From the NCBI GenBank assembly GCA_946638265.1, contig CAMPBN010000034.1, forward strand, positions 1-9,161: a DNA stretch of 9,161 nucleotides. Direction: 5' to 3'. A model generated the notes under the pieces. The model was not told the DNA's origin and searched no databases. It was given only the letters and a program-made list of their open reading frames with translations. Of this stretch, positions 1 through 6,768 are shown piece by piece; positions within the stretch are counted from its first letter, which is position 1, and the number at the start of each line of letters is the position of its first letter. Position numbers and translations under genes: made by a program. Origin of the DNA: an uncultured Bacillota bacterium (lineage in GTDB: Bacteria; Bacillota; Clostridia; Peptostreptococcales; Anaerovoracaceae).

Positions 1-1533
1 CGTTCACTGGCAGCCTGCGAAGGCGCCATCCTGATCGTGGACGCCACCCAGGGTGTGGAGGCTCAGACTCTGGCCAACGTATACCTGGCACTGGATGAAA
101 ATCTGGAAATCCTGCCGGTTCTCAACAAAATCGACCTGCCAAGCGCAAGACCTGACGAAATAAAAGAAGAAGTGGAGGATATCATCGGCATCGATGCTTC
201 CGAAGCGCCGCTTATTTCCGCCAAAGAAGGCATCGGCATTGAGGAAGTGCTGGAAGACGTGGTGAAAAACGTGCCGGCACCGACAGGCGACATAAACGGC
301 AAGCTGAAGGCGCTGATCTTCGACTCTTACTATGACAGCTACCGCGGCGTAGTCATCTACACGCGTATCGTGGACGGCAGAGTGAAGAAGGGCGATATTA
401 TCCGCCTGATGAACACAGGCAAAAAATATGAAGTTACCGAAGTGGGCTTTTGCGAGCCGGGCTGCGTGCCGGGCAAAGAGCTGAAAGCCGGCGAAGTAGG
501 ATATATCTGCGCATCTATCAAACAGGCGGCAGACGCGCGGGTGGGCGACACCATCACGCTGGATGCGGACCCTGCGGACGAGCCGCTGAAAGGCTACAAA
601 AAAGCCCAGTCTATGGTTTATTGCGGCATCTACCCTGCAGAAGGTGAAAAGTACGAGACTGTAAAGGATGCACTTGAAAAGCTGCAGGTAAACGATGCGG
701 CGTTCAACTTTGAGCCTGAGACTTCCACGGCTCTGGGATTCGGCTTCCGCTGCGGATTCCTGGGTCTGCTCCACATGGAAATCATTGTGGAAAGACTGGA
801 ACGCGAATTCGACCTGGCCGTTATCACCACCAGCCCGAGCGTTATCTACAAAGTAGTGATGAACAGTGGGGAAGTGCGGATGATCCAAAATCCGACCAAT
901 TTGCCGGGTCCTGTGGAAATCGACCACATCGAGGAACCAATCGTAAAGGCCGACATCATGATACCGAAAGAATATGTGGGAGCCATCATGGAGCTTTGCC
1001 AGAACAGGCGCGGCAAGATGATCCACATGGAATATATCACGGAAACCAGAGTGCAGCTCCACTACGAGATGCCTCTGAACGAAGTAATCTATGACTTTTT
1101 CGATGCACTGAAGAGTAAGACCCGCGGCTACGGCTCTCTGGACTACGAATTTATCCGGTACGAAAAGTCCAATGTGGTAAAGCTGGACGTGCTGCTCAAC
1201 CACGACCTGGTGGACGCGTTTTCCATGATAGTCCACGAATCCGAGGCACAGGCCAGAGGCCGCTTTGTCTGCGCCAAGCTGAAGGAAATCATCCCGATGC
1301 ACCAGTTCGAAGTGCCTATCCAGGCTGCCATCGGCCAGAAAGTCATCGCCAGAGAGACTGTCCGCGCTTACCGCAAGGACGTTATCGCAAAATGCTACGG
1401 CGGCGATATTTCCAGAAAGAAAAAGCTGCTTGAAAAGCAGAAGGAAGGAAAGAAGCGCATGCGCCAGTTCGGTACGGTGGAAGTACCGCAGGAGGCATTT
1501 ACGGCAGTGCTCAGATACGACGACAATAAGTAG
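1..1533 (+). CDS. lepA: Elongation factor 4 (LepA), 5'-truncated by the window edge
   Basis: This is a translational GTPase that acts on the ribosome, proposed to back-translocate or remodel stalled ribosomes and to assist 30S biogenesis. The frame is open from base 1, so no true start is visible; an in-frame GTG at 37 is internal. The 510 visible residues begin with RSLAACEGA, which in the family directly follows the G3 motif. About 90 residues carrying the P-loop, G2 and G3 are therefore outside the window. Visible are the G4 motif NKID (residues 42-45 of the fragment), the G5 motif SAK (73-75), the domain II beta-barrel, the EF-G-like domains around 200-390, and the LepA-specific C-terminal domain with YGGDISRKKKLLEKQKEGKK near residues 465-484. 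The protein ends in the usual VPQEAFTAVL region. The downstream neighbour is hemW, as in many Bacillota. Identity is very secure. Confidence 0.97.
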   Translation, partial: RSLAACEGAILIVDATQGVEAQTLANVYLALDENLEILPVLNKIDLPSARPDEIKEEVEDIIGIDASEAPLISAKEGIGIEEVLEDVVKNVPAPTGDINGKLKALIFDSYYDSYRGVVIYTRIVDGRVKKGDIIRLMNTGKKYEVTEVGFCEPGCVPGKELKAGEVGYICASIKQAADARVGDTITLDADPADEPLKGYKKAQSMVYCGIYPAEGEKYETVKDALEKLQVNDAAFNFEPETSTALGFGFRCGFLGLLHMEIIVERLEREFDLAVITTSPSVIYKVVMNSGEVRMIQNPTNLPGPVEIDHIEEPIVKADIMIPKEYVGAIMELCQNRRGKMIHMEYITETRVQLHYEMPLNEVIYDFFDALKSKTRGYGSLDYEFIRYEKSNVVKLDVLLNHDLVDAFSMIVHESEAQARGRFVCAKLKEIIPMHQFEVPIQAAIGQKVIARETVRAYRKDVIAKCYGGDISRKKKLLEKQKEGKKRMRQFGTVEVPQEAFTAVLRYDDNK

Positions 1534-1569
1534 AAATTTGCTTCGGAACCGTCAGTCGTTGCTGTAGCC

Positions 1570-1573
1570 GGAG
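1570..1573 (+). promoter_or_regulatory. Ribosome binding site of hemW
   Basis: GGAG lies 11 nt before the ATG at 1585. The reading frame is open upstream as far as the lepA stop, but contains no ATG, GTG or TTG there. ATG 1585 is therefore the only plausible start, and this site supports it. Confidence 0.6.
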
Positions 1574-1584
1574 AAAAAAGCAAA

Positions 1585-2880
1585 ATGTTAAAAATTGATT
1601 TAACAAACATACCAAATAAAAACTTAAAAAGCGGCGAAAAGCCTGAAAAATACGGGATTTACGTGCACGTTCCTTTCTGCGTGCAAAAATGCAGGTACTG
1701 CGGCTTTTATTCGCTGCCCGGGTGCGGCGTGGAGCTGATGGAACGGTATGTACGGGCACTAAAAAAAGAAGCAGAAGCTGTTCTCGGCCGCATCGTTGTG
1801 GACACCGTATTTATCGGAGGAGGCACTCCAAGCCTGCTGCCGGAGGGCGCAATTCCGGAAATCCTGGAATGCATCTCGGAAAATGCGATGATCGATGAAA
1901 ATGCTGAAATTTCAATAGAGTCAAACCCCGGGACACTAACTAAAAATAAACTTGCTAGTTATGTTAAGTCTAAAGTGAACAGAATCTCCATGGGAGCCCA
2001 AAGCTTCGACGACAGCGTGCTCAGATCCATCGGAAGGATTCACGATAGCGCCGAAATCAAAAGGAGCTTCGCCATGGCGCGGGAAGCGGGCTTTAAAAAC
2101 ATCAATCTGGATCTGATGTTCGCACTGCCGGGTCAGAGCCGCAAGTCTTGGGAAAAGACGCTGAAAGAGGCTCTGGCGCTTTCACCGGAGCATCTGAGTT
2201 TTTATTCCCTGCAGCTGGAGGAAGGAACGCCCATGTTCGAAGATTTCAAAGCAGGACGAATCGATCAAATTCCTGATGAAGACGACAGGGCGGAATACCA
2301 TGCGGCGCTGCGGATACTGAGGGAAGCGGGCTATGAACACTACGAGATTTCAAATGCTGCAAAGCTTGGCGCAGGCCAAAAGCGAGGCGACATATCGCCT
2401 TACCGCTGCCGCCACAATCTGAAATACTGGCATTTTCGGCCGTATATCGGGCTGGGTGCGGGAGCATCGTCCTTTACGGGCAGCGTGCGCTACACTGCGG
2501 CAGCCGATATCCAAAGATACATCGACTTTTGGGAAAAAGACGGGGCGGCAGAAGAGTTTTGCTGCATTTTGAGCGAGTCGGAGCACGAAATCAATGCAGT
2601 TTACCCCGAAATTCACGAAAATACTCTCGCAGACAGCGCGGGCGAATTTGTCTTCACGGCGCTTCGTACCCGTGAAGGTGTGAATTTTTCCGAGTTTGAG
2701 CGAACTTTTGGCAAAAAATTTGATGCTGTATTTGCGTTTGCAGGCGCAAAAATAAAGAAGTGGGAGATGGAAGGTCTTGTTAAACTTTCCAAAGACTCTC
2801 TCAGTTTGACAGAAAAAGGCATAGATATTTCAAACAGCGTCATGTCTGAATTTGTAAGTGTTGAAATTTCAGCAATGTAA
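1585..2880 (+). CDS. hemW: Radical SAM heme chaperone HemW (HemN-like family)
   Basis: HemW proteins bind heme and a 4Fe-4S cluster and are thought to deliver heme to acceptor proteins. They are often mis-annotated as oxygen-independent coproporphyrinogen III oxidase. The radical-SAM cluster motif is C32-x3-C36-x2-C39-x-F41. The Phe where true HemN has a fourth Cys is the HemW signature. Also visible are GGGTPS (78-83, SAM binding), SIESNPGTLT (near 110-119), GAQSF and the conserved CRHNLKYW (275-282). The C-terminal HemN-type winged-helix region holds ALRTREGVNFSEF. At 431 aa it is longer than the usual roughly 380. It has an N-terminal extension of about 22 residues and apparent insertions near 261-272 and 333-350. 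The gene is in the same frame as lepA, 17 sense codons after its stop, and is probably cotranscribed with it. Codons 112-131 are unusually AT-rich. A strong terminator follows the gene. Confidence 0.93.
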   Translation: MLKIDLTNIPNKNLKSGEKPEKYGIYVHVPFCVQKCRYCGFYSLPGCGVELMERYVRALKKEAEAVLGRIVVDTVFIGGGTPSLLPEGAIPEILECISENAMIDENAEISIESNPGTLTKNKLASYVKSKVNRISMGAQSFDDSVLRSIGRIHDSAEIKRSFAMAREAGFKNINLDLMFALPGQSRKSWEKTLKEALALSPEHLSFYSLQLEEGTPMFEDFKAGRIDQIPDEDDRAEYHAALRILREAGYEHYEISNAAKLGAGQKRGDISPYRCRHNLKYWHFRPYIGLGAGASSFTGSVRYTAAADIQRYIDFWEKDGAAEEFCCILSESEHEINAVYPEIHENTLADSAGEFVFTALRTREGVNFSEFERTFGKKFDAVFAFAGAKIKKWEMEGLVKLSKDSLSLTEKGIDISNSVMSEFVSVEISAM

Positions 2881-2945
2881 TGAATTTGCAAAAAAGTTTT
2901 AAATGTTTTTTTCAAAAAACGAAGAAGAGTGGTCAAAAAATAGAG

Positions 2946-2979
2946 CTAAGCGGTGTCGGATGATGCCGCTTGGTTTTTT
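2946..2979 (+). terminator. Rho-independent terminator after hemW
   Basis: A 12-bp stem pairs 2946-2957 with 2962-2973 around a GGAT tetraloop. It is followed immediately by six T (2974-2979). The stem contains three G-U wobbles and otherwise Watson-Crick pairs. It ends the lepA-hemW unit and insulates the downstream heat-shock promoter from read-through. Confidence 0.9.
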
Positions 2980-3041
2980 ATTTAAAAGAAAAGCGGACTT
3001 TAATTTTTAAGAAAAGCCGGGAAATATTTAAAGAAAAAATG

Positions 3042-3070
3042 TTGACTTTTATAGCGGGTGGGGGTATATT
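3042..3070 (+). promoter_or_regulatory. Sigma-A-type promoter of the hrcA-grpE-dnaK-dnaJ operon
   Basis: The -35 box is TTGACT (3042-3047) and the -10 box is TATATT (3065-3070), with an ideal 17-nt spacer. The DNA just upstream (about 3022-3040) is a run of A and T resembling an UP element. Transcription should start around 3075-3078, a few bases before the CIRCE operator, so HrcA bound there would block initiation or early elongation. The spacer is unusually G-rich (GGGTGGGGG, 3056-3064). Confidence 0.88.
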
Positions 3071-3081
3071 ATGTATTGTAG

Positions 3082-3108
3082 TTAGCACTCAGGTGTAGCG
3101 AGTGCTAA
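3082..3108 (+). promoter_or_regulatory. CIRCE operator (HrcA binding site)
   Basis: TTAGCACTC (3082-3090), a 9-nt spacer and GAGTGCTAA (3100-3108) match the CIRCE consensus exactly in both arms and in spacing. The site lies just downstream of the -10 box and so in the 5' untranslated region of the operon mRNA. HrcA, encoded next, represses the operon through this site; GroEL is known to help HrcA fold and bind. It is the only CIRCE copy in the window. Confidence 0.98.
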
Positions 3109-3119
3109 TAAAGAAAGAG

Positions 3120-3125
3120 AAAGGA
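3120..3125 (+). promoter_or_regulatory. Ribosome binding site of hrcA
   Basis: AAAGGA lies 10 nt before ATG 3136 but only 4 nt before GTG 3130. The same AAAGGACG word precedes dnaK (as GAAGGACG) and the receptor gene at 8130, with 7 and 11 nt from GGA to the start. The spacing therefore favours ATG 3136. Confidence 0.6.
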
Positions 3126-3135
3126 CGCGGTGGAT

Positions 3136-4182
3136 ATGGATATCAGCAAAAGACAACTTCAGATCCTGCAGGCAATTATCTCAGACTTCATCAACACGGG
3201 CGAGCCTGTGGGTTCCAGAACTCTTTCGAAAAAGTATGACATGGGTGTCAGCCCCGCCACCATCAGAAACGAGATGTCGGATTTGGAGGACATGGGTTAT
3301 CTGACGCACCCGCACACTTCCGCAGGCAGAGTCCCAAGCGACAAGGCATACCGCCTCTATGTGGACGCCTTGATGCAAAAATACGACCTGCCGGAAGAGG
3401 AAAAGCGCATCATTTCTTCCAAGCTTTCGGACAATATGAACGAGCTGGAAAAGACCATCAAGAAAGCAGCCAGTCTGCTTTCGGAGATCACCAACCTGAC
3501 CAGCTTTGCATTGACACCGAAACAGGACGAAGACACACTGAAATACATCAATATCCTGCCGGTGGACGCAGGCTCCGTGGTGCTCATGATAGTGGGCGGC
3601 TCGGGCAGAGTCAGCAACACGGCGGTGAAACTTAATATACCATACACGGAAGAGGGGCTGGAGCTTCTTTCGAAGAATCTGACCTATACTTTCCGCGGCA
3701 AGACCATCAGCGAAGCTTTGAAAGTGGACATTATCGAAAATCTTCAAAACGATATGACCGCAATGAGTCAGCTGGAGCGTAACATCATGCCGAACTTCCT
3801 GAAGACTCTGGAAAACATGCTGGATGTAAACCTCTATATGGAAGGCCTGACCAATATCTTCTCCATTCCGGAGTTTAATGACATTGACAGAGCCAAGACA
3901 TTCATGCAGATGCTGGATCACAAGGAGTACCTGACGCGGACTTTGATCAATCGCGACAACGGTATGATCATCACCATCGGCGGAGAGAACAGCAGCAATA
4001 TCCTGCCGGACTGCTCGCTGATTACGGCCACTTACGAAATAGACGGCAAGCTGGTGGGCAAGATTGGAGTTATCGGCCCGACCAGAATGAAATATGCAGA
4101 AGTGACTTCCGTAATAGAATACCTTACGGAAAATCTGAACAATACATTTAAATTGAGTGGAGGAGAAGAAAAGGATGGCTAA
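3136..4182 (+). CDS. hrcA: Heat-inducible transcription repressor HrcA
   Basis: This is the cytoplasmic repressor of class I heat-shock genes, binding CIRCE as a dimer. The N-terminal winged-helix domain covers roughly residues 1-75 and includes RQLQILQAIISDFI, EPVGSRTLSKKY, the recognition-helix region SPATIRNEMSDLE and the wing TSAGRVPSD. The GAF-like dimerisation and inserted domains follow, with the late conserved GVIGPTRMKYAEV near 317-329. At 348 aa it has normal family length. ATG 3136 is chosen because of ribosome-site spacing and because family members usually have only a few residues before the RQL segment; an in-frame GTG at 3130 would add two residues. The gene is first in its operon and directly behind CIRCE, so it is autoregulated. 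Its stop codon overlaps the start of grpE by 8 nt, indicating coupled translation. Confidence 0.96.
   Translation: MDISKRQLQILQAIISDFINTGEPVGSRTLSKKYDMGVSPATIRNEMSDLEDMGYLTHPHTSAGRVPSDKAYRLYVDALMQKYDLPEEEKRIISSKLSDNMNELEKTIKKAASLLSEITNLTSFALTPKQDEDTLKYINILPVDAGSVVLMIVGGSGRVSNTAVKLNIPYTEEGLELLSKNLTYTFRGKTISEALKVDIIENLQNDMTAMSQLERNIMPNFLKTLENMLDVNLYMEGLTNIFSIPEFNDIDRAKTFMQMLDHKEYLTRTLINRDNGMIITIGGENSSNILPDCSLITATYEIDGKLVGKIGVIGPTRMKYAEVTSVIEYLTENLNNTFKLSGGEEKDG
4159..4163 (+). promoter_or_regulatory. Ribosome binding site of grpE, inside the hrcA 3' end
   Basis: GGAGG sits inside the last codons of hrcA, 11 nt before ATG 4175. An in-frame GTG at 4157 overlaps this site and so cannot use it, which supports ATG 4175 as the grpE start. 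Confidence 0.7.
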
Positions 4183-4753
4183 GAAAAAGGCCGAAAGCGC
4201 AGAAACTGCTCCAAAGCAGGACGAAGCTGTGAAGGCAAAGAAGAAAAATGAGCCTGATGCAGCTGAAGACGCAGAAGCAGCGGACGGCGCAGAGGTCCAA
4301 AACGAAAAAGAAACAAAAGAAGCGGAAGAGCTGTTAAACGATGAAAGCACTAATGACAAATACATCAGACTGATGGCAGACTTCCAAAATTTCAAGCGCA
4401 GAAGCGCAAAAGAAAAGGCAGAGATTTATGCTTATGCCAGTGAGCCGCTTGCAACGCAGGTCCTGGAAGTCATGGACAATTTTGAAAGAGCCCTGACTCA
4501 GGGCGAAGGCAGCGAAACACCTTTTGGTGAAGGCATGAAGCTCATATTCAAGCAGCTCCAGGATGCGCTGGAGAAAAACGGCGTACATGAGATTGAAGCG
4601 CTGGGTGAGGAATTCAACCCGAACTTCCACAACGCCGTGATGATGGAGGACTCGGACGAGTATGAAAGCGGACATATAACAGCGGTTCTCCAGAAAGGTT
4701 ATTCGTTAAACGGGAAGGTCATCAGACCTTCAATGGTAAAGGTTGCAAACTAG
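4175..4753 (+). CDS. grpE: Nucleotide exchange factor GrpE
   Basis: GrpE is the dimeric cochaperone that releases ADP from DnaK and so resets the Hsp70 cycle. The 192-aa product has normal length. Residues 1-60 are a charged, Lys/Glu/Ala-rich disordered lead. Residues 61-105 form the long dimerising coiled-coil helix, with DKYIRLMADFQNFKRRSAKE and VMDNFERAL. Residues 117-153 hold the four-helix-bundle segment with GEGMKLIFKQL, GVHEIEALGEEFNPNFHNAV and neighbouring residues. The C-terminal beta domain ends in VLQKGYSLNGKVIRPSMVKV, the face that contacts the DnaK ATPase lobe. ATG 4175 is preferred to GTG 4157 because the ribosome site lies between them. The gene overlaps hrcA by 8 nt and is separated from dnaK by 57 nt. 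A hairpin spans its stop codon. Confidence 0.95.
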   Translation: MAKKKAESAETAPKQDEAVKAKKKNEPDAAEDAEAADGAEVQNEKETKEAEELLNDESTNDKYIRLMADFQNFKRRSAKEKAEIYAYASEPLATQVLEVMDNFERALTQGEGSETPFGEGMKLIFKQLQDALEKNGVHEIEALGEEFNPNFHNAVMMEDSDEYESGHITAVLQKGYSLNGKVIRPSMVKVAN

Positions 4754-4774
4754 GGGGCAAAGCTGATTGCAACC
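4741..4774 (+). repeat. Inverted repeat across the grpE stop codon (grpE-dnaK hairpin)
   Basis: GGTTGCAA (4741-4748) is exactly complementary to TTGCAACC (4767-4774), giving an 8-bp stem with an 18-nt loop that includes the grpE stop codon. No T-run follows, so it is not a normal terminator. It may be an RNA processing or stability element in the operon mRNA; that role is inferred. Confidence 0.55.
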
Positions 4775-4798
4775 GGAAAAATAAATTTTGAAAGAAAG

Positions 4799-4803
4799 AA
4801 GGA
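4799..4803 (+). promoter_or_regulatory. Ribosome binding site of dnaK
   Basis: AAGGA lies 7 nt before ATG 4811 in a purine-rich, probably unstructured leader, consistent with efficient translation of dnaK. Confidence 0.75.
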
Positions 4804-4810
4804 CGAAAAA

Positions 4811-6694
4811 ATGGGAAAGATTATAGGAATTGACCTTGGAACTACCAACAGCTGCGTCTCCGTATACGAAGGCGGCGAACCGGTAGTTATCGCAAATGCG
4901 GAAGGAAACAGAACCACTCCTTCCATCGTAGGATTTACCAAGAGCGGTGAAAGACTGGTAGGTGAGACTGCCAAGAGACAGGCCATTACCAATCCGGACA
5001 GAACCATCGCTTCCATCAAGAGACACATGGGTTCCACATACACAGTGGAAATCGACGGAAAGAAGTACACTCCGCAGGACATCTCCGCTATGATCCTGGC
5101 CAAGCTGAAGGCTGACGCCGAAAGCTATCTGGGCGAGACCGTAACGGAAGCTGTTATCACAGTACCTGCATACTTCTCCGATGCACAGAAGCAGGCAACA
5201 AAGGATGCCGGTAAGATTGCAGGACTGGATGTAAAGAGAATCATCAACGAGCCTACAGCAGCATCCCTGGCATACGGCCTGGATAAAGAAGAAAGTGCTT
5301 CCCACAAGATTCTGGTATACGACCTGGGCGGCGGTACATTCGATGTATCCATCCTGGAACTGGGCGACGGTGTATTTGAAGTACTGGCCACCAACGGCGA
5401 TACTAAGCTGGGCGGCGACGACTTCGACGATGCTCTCTTAAACTTCATGGCAGATTCCTTCCAGAAGGAAAACGGCATCGACCTGCGCGCCGACAAGATG
5501 GCAATGCAGAGACTGAAAGAGGCTGCAGAAAAAGCTAAGAAAGAGCTTTCTTCCGCACAGACCACAAATGTAAATCTGCCGTTCATCACAGTAAACGAAG
5601 CAGGTCCGCTCCACCTGAACATGGACATCACAAGAGCCAAGTTCGATCAGCTGACCAGCAATCTGGTAGAAAGAACCATTGAGCCTATGAAGAAGGCTAT
5701 GGCAGATGCCGGCGTAACCAATGCAGACATCTCCAAAGTTATCTTGGTGGGCGGTTCCACAAGAATCCCTGCAGTTCAGGAAGCTGTTAAGAAGATTACA
5801 GGCAAAGAGCCGTTCAAGGGCATCAACCCTGATGAATGCGTATCCTTGGGTGCAGCTATTCAGGGCGCGGTTCTCGGCGGCGAAGAGGACCTCAACGTTC
5901 TGCTGCTGGATGTAACTCCGCTTTCACTTTCCATCGAAACACTGGGCGGCGTTGCCACAAAGCTGATCGAGAGAAACACCACTATTCCTACAAAGAAGAG
6001 CCAGATTTTCTCCACTGCAGCAGACAACCAGTCCGCAGTAGATATCCACGTAATGCAGGGTGAACGTGAAATGGCCGCAGGCAACATCACGCTCGGACGC
6101 TTCCAGCTCACAGGTATTCCGCCTGCCCCTCGTGGAATTCCTCAGATCGAAGTTACATTTGATATCGATGCAAACGGTATCGTAAACGTATCCGCCAAGG
6201 ATCTGGGAACAGGCAAGAGCCAGAACATCACAATCACTTCTTCCACAAAGCTTTCCGAAGAAGAAATCAATGCGAAGGTAAAGGAAGCAGAGCAGTTTGC
6301 CGAAGAAGACAAGAAGAGAAAGGAAGATGCCGAAACCAAGAACAAGGCAGAAACCCTGATCTACGAAACAGAAAAGGCAATGAAGGAGCTCGACGGCAAG
6401 CTTTCCGATGAGGAACAGTCCAAAATCAACGGAGCAAAGGACGAGCTGGCTGCAGCACTTCAGACAAACGATTCCGCTATCATCAAGGAGAAGACGGAAA
6501 ATCTGACAGAGCAGTTCCACACCATTTCCGCAAAGCTGTATGAGCAGGCACAGGCTGCTCAGGCTCAGGCAGGTGCAGGAATGGGCGCAGGCCCTGACAT
6601 GGGAGCTGCTGCAGGCGCAGGTGCCGCAGAGGATTCTGCAAAGCCTGAAAACGTAGTGGATGCAGACTTCGAAGTAGTGGACGAAGAAAAATAA
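4811..6694 (+). CDS. dnaK: Chaperone protein DnaK (Hsp70)
   Basis: DnaK is the cytoplasmic ATP-dependent chaperone that binds exposed hydrophobic segments. The nucleotide-binding domain is about residues 1-358. It has phosphate-1 GIDLGTTNS (6-14), the catalytic Glu147 in NEPTAASLAYG, phosphate-2 DLGGGTFD (171-178) and VGGSTRIPAVQEA. Glu147 against 171 in E. coli shows absence of the proteobacterial insertion, as in Gram-positives. The interdomain linker VLLL is 363-366. The beta substrate-binding domain follows, including ERNTTIPTKKSQ and IPPAPRGIPQIEVTFDID, then the helical lid. The tail is Ala/Gly/Gln-rich and ends DADFEVVDEEK, near the EEVD-like bacterial end. At 627 aa it is full length. 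Two positions next to the linker differ from the usual family sequence: Asn362, where Asp is typical, and Ser374 in PLSLSIET, where Gly is near-universal. Codon use suggests high expression. Confidence 0.98.
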   Translation: MGKIIGIDLGTTNSCVSVYEGGEPVVIANAEGNRTTPSIVGFTKSGERLVGETAKRQAITNPDRTIASIKRHMGSTYTVEIDGKKYTPQDISAMILAKLKADAESYLGETVTEAVITVPAYFSDAQKQATKDAGKIAGLDVKRIINEPTAASLAYGLDKEESASHKILVYDLGGGTFDVSILELGDGVFEVLATNGDTKLGGDDFDDALLNFMADSFQKENGIDLRADKMAMQRLKEAAEKAKKELSSAQTTNVNLPFITVNEAGPLHLNMDITRAKFDQLTSNLVERTIEPMKKAMADAGVTNADISKVILVGGSTRIPAVQEAVKKITGKEPFKGINPDECVSLGAAIQGAVLGGEEDLNVLLLDVTPLSLSIETLGGVATKLIERNTTIPTKKSQIFSTAADNQSAVDIHVMQGEREMAAGNITLGRFQLTGIPPAPRGIPQIEVTFDIDANGIVNVSAKDLGTGKSQNITITSSTKLSEEEINAKVKEAEQFAEEDKKRKEDAETKNKAETLIYETEKAMKELDGKLSDEEQSKINGAKDELAAALQTNDSAIIKEKTENLTEQFHTISAKLYEQAQAAQAQAGAGMGAGPDMGAAAGAGAAEDSAKPENVVDADFEVVDEEK

Positions 6695-6722
6695 TCACTA
6701 AACAATCAGACAGAAATTTTAA

Positions 6723-6754
6723 GAATCCCCCGTTACATCCGTGATGGGGGATTT
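6723..6754 (+). promoter_or_regulatory. Strong intercistronic hairpin between dnaK and dnaJ
   Basis: Bases 6724-6736 pair with 6741-6753 around the tetraloop ATCC, a continuous 13-bp stem including five C-G pairs in a row; a G-U pair at 6723/6754 can extend it. The RNA after it reads UUUC then the dnaJ ribosome site, not a long U-tract. It is therefore more likely a partial terminator, or a processing or 3'-end stabilising element, than a full terminator. It could make dnaK mRNA more abundant than dnaJ mRNA. Structure is seen; function is inferred. Confidence 0.8.
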
Positions 6755-6755
6755 C

Positions 6756-6761
6756 AGAGGT
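6756..6761 (+). promoter_or_regulatory. Ribosome binding site of dnaJ
   Basis: AGAGGT starts one or two bases after the dnaK-dnaJ hairpin and lies 7 nt before ATG 6769. The hairpin leaves it just exposed. An out-of-frame ATG at 6764 is too close to it to be used well. Confidence 0.7.
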
Positions 6762-6768
6762 AAATGCA

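Noticed and set aside
4..1302. 432-codon open frame on the minus strand opposite lepA
   Set aside because: It is a mirror of lepA codon bias, with His/Phe/Val-rich composition, no recognisable domain and no ribosome site; lepA on the plus strand is certain.
2905..2920. GTTTTTTTCAAAAAAC palindrome after hemW as a terminator
   Set aside because: The stem would be almost only A-U pairs with a too-tight loop and no GC core. The real terminator is at 2946-2979.
3181..4395. 404-codon open frame on the minus strand opposite hrcA and grpE
   Set aside because: It spans two certain genes and their junction, has low-complexity Ser/Phe/Ala and His-rich sequence, and resembles no family I know.
5924..6520. 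198-codon minus-strand frame opposite dnaK, rich in Leu, Cys and Phe
   Set aside because: The apparent hydrophobicity is the complement of Glu/Lys-rich DnaK lid codons; there is no independent evidence.
6541..6630. Tandem repeats encoding the Ala/Gln/Gly-rich DnaK tail
   Set aside because: The cag-gc-type repetition is ordinary low complexity of bacterial DnaK C-termini, not a separate repeat element.
6764..6766. Upstream ATG as the dnaJ start
   Set aside because: It is out of frame with DnaJ, only 2 nt from the ribosome site, and its frame closes after about 27 codons.
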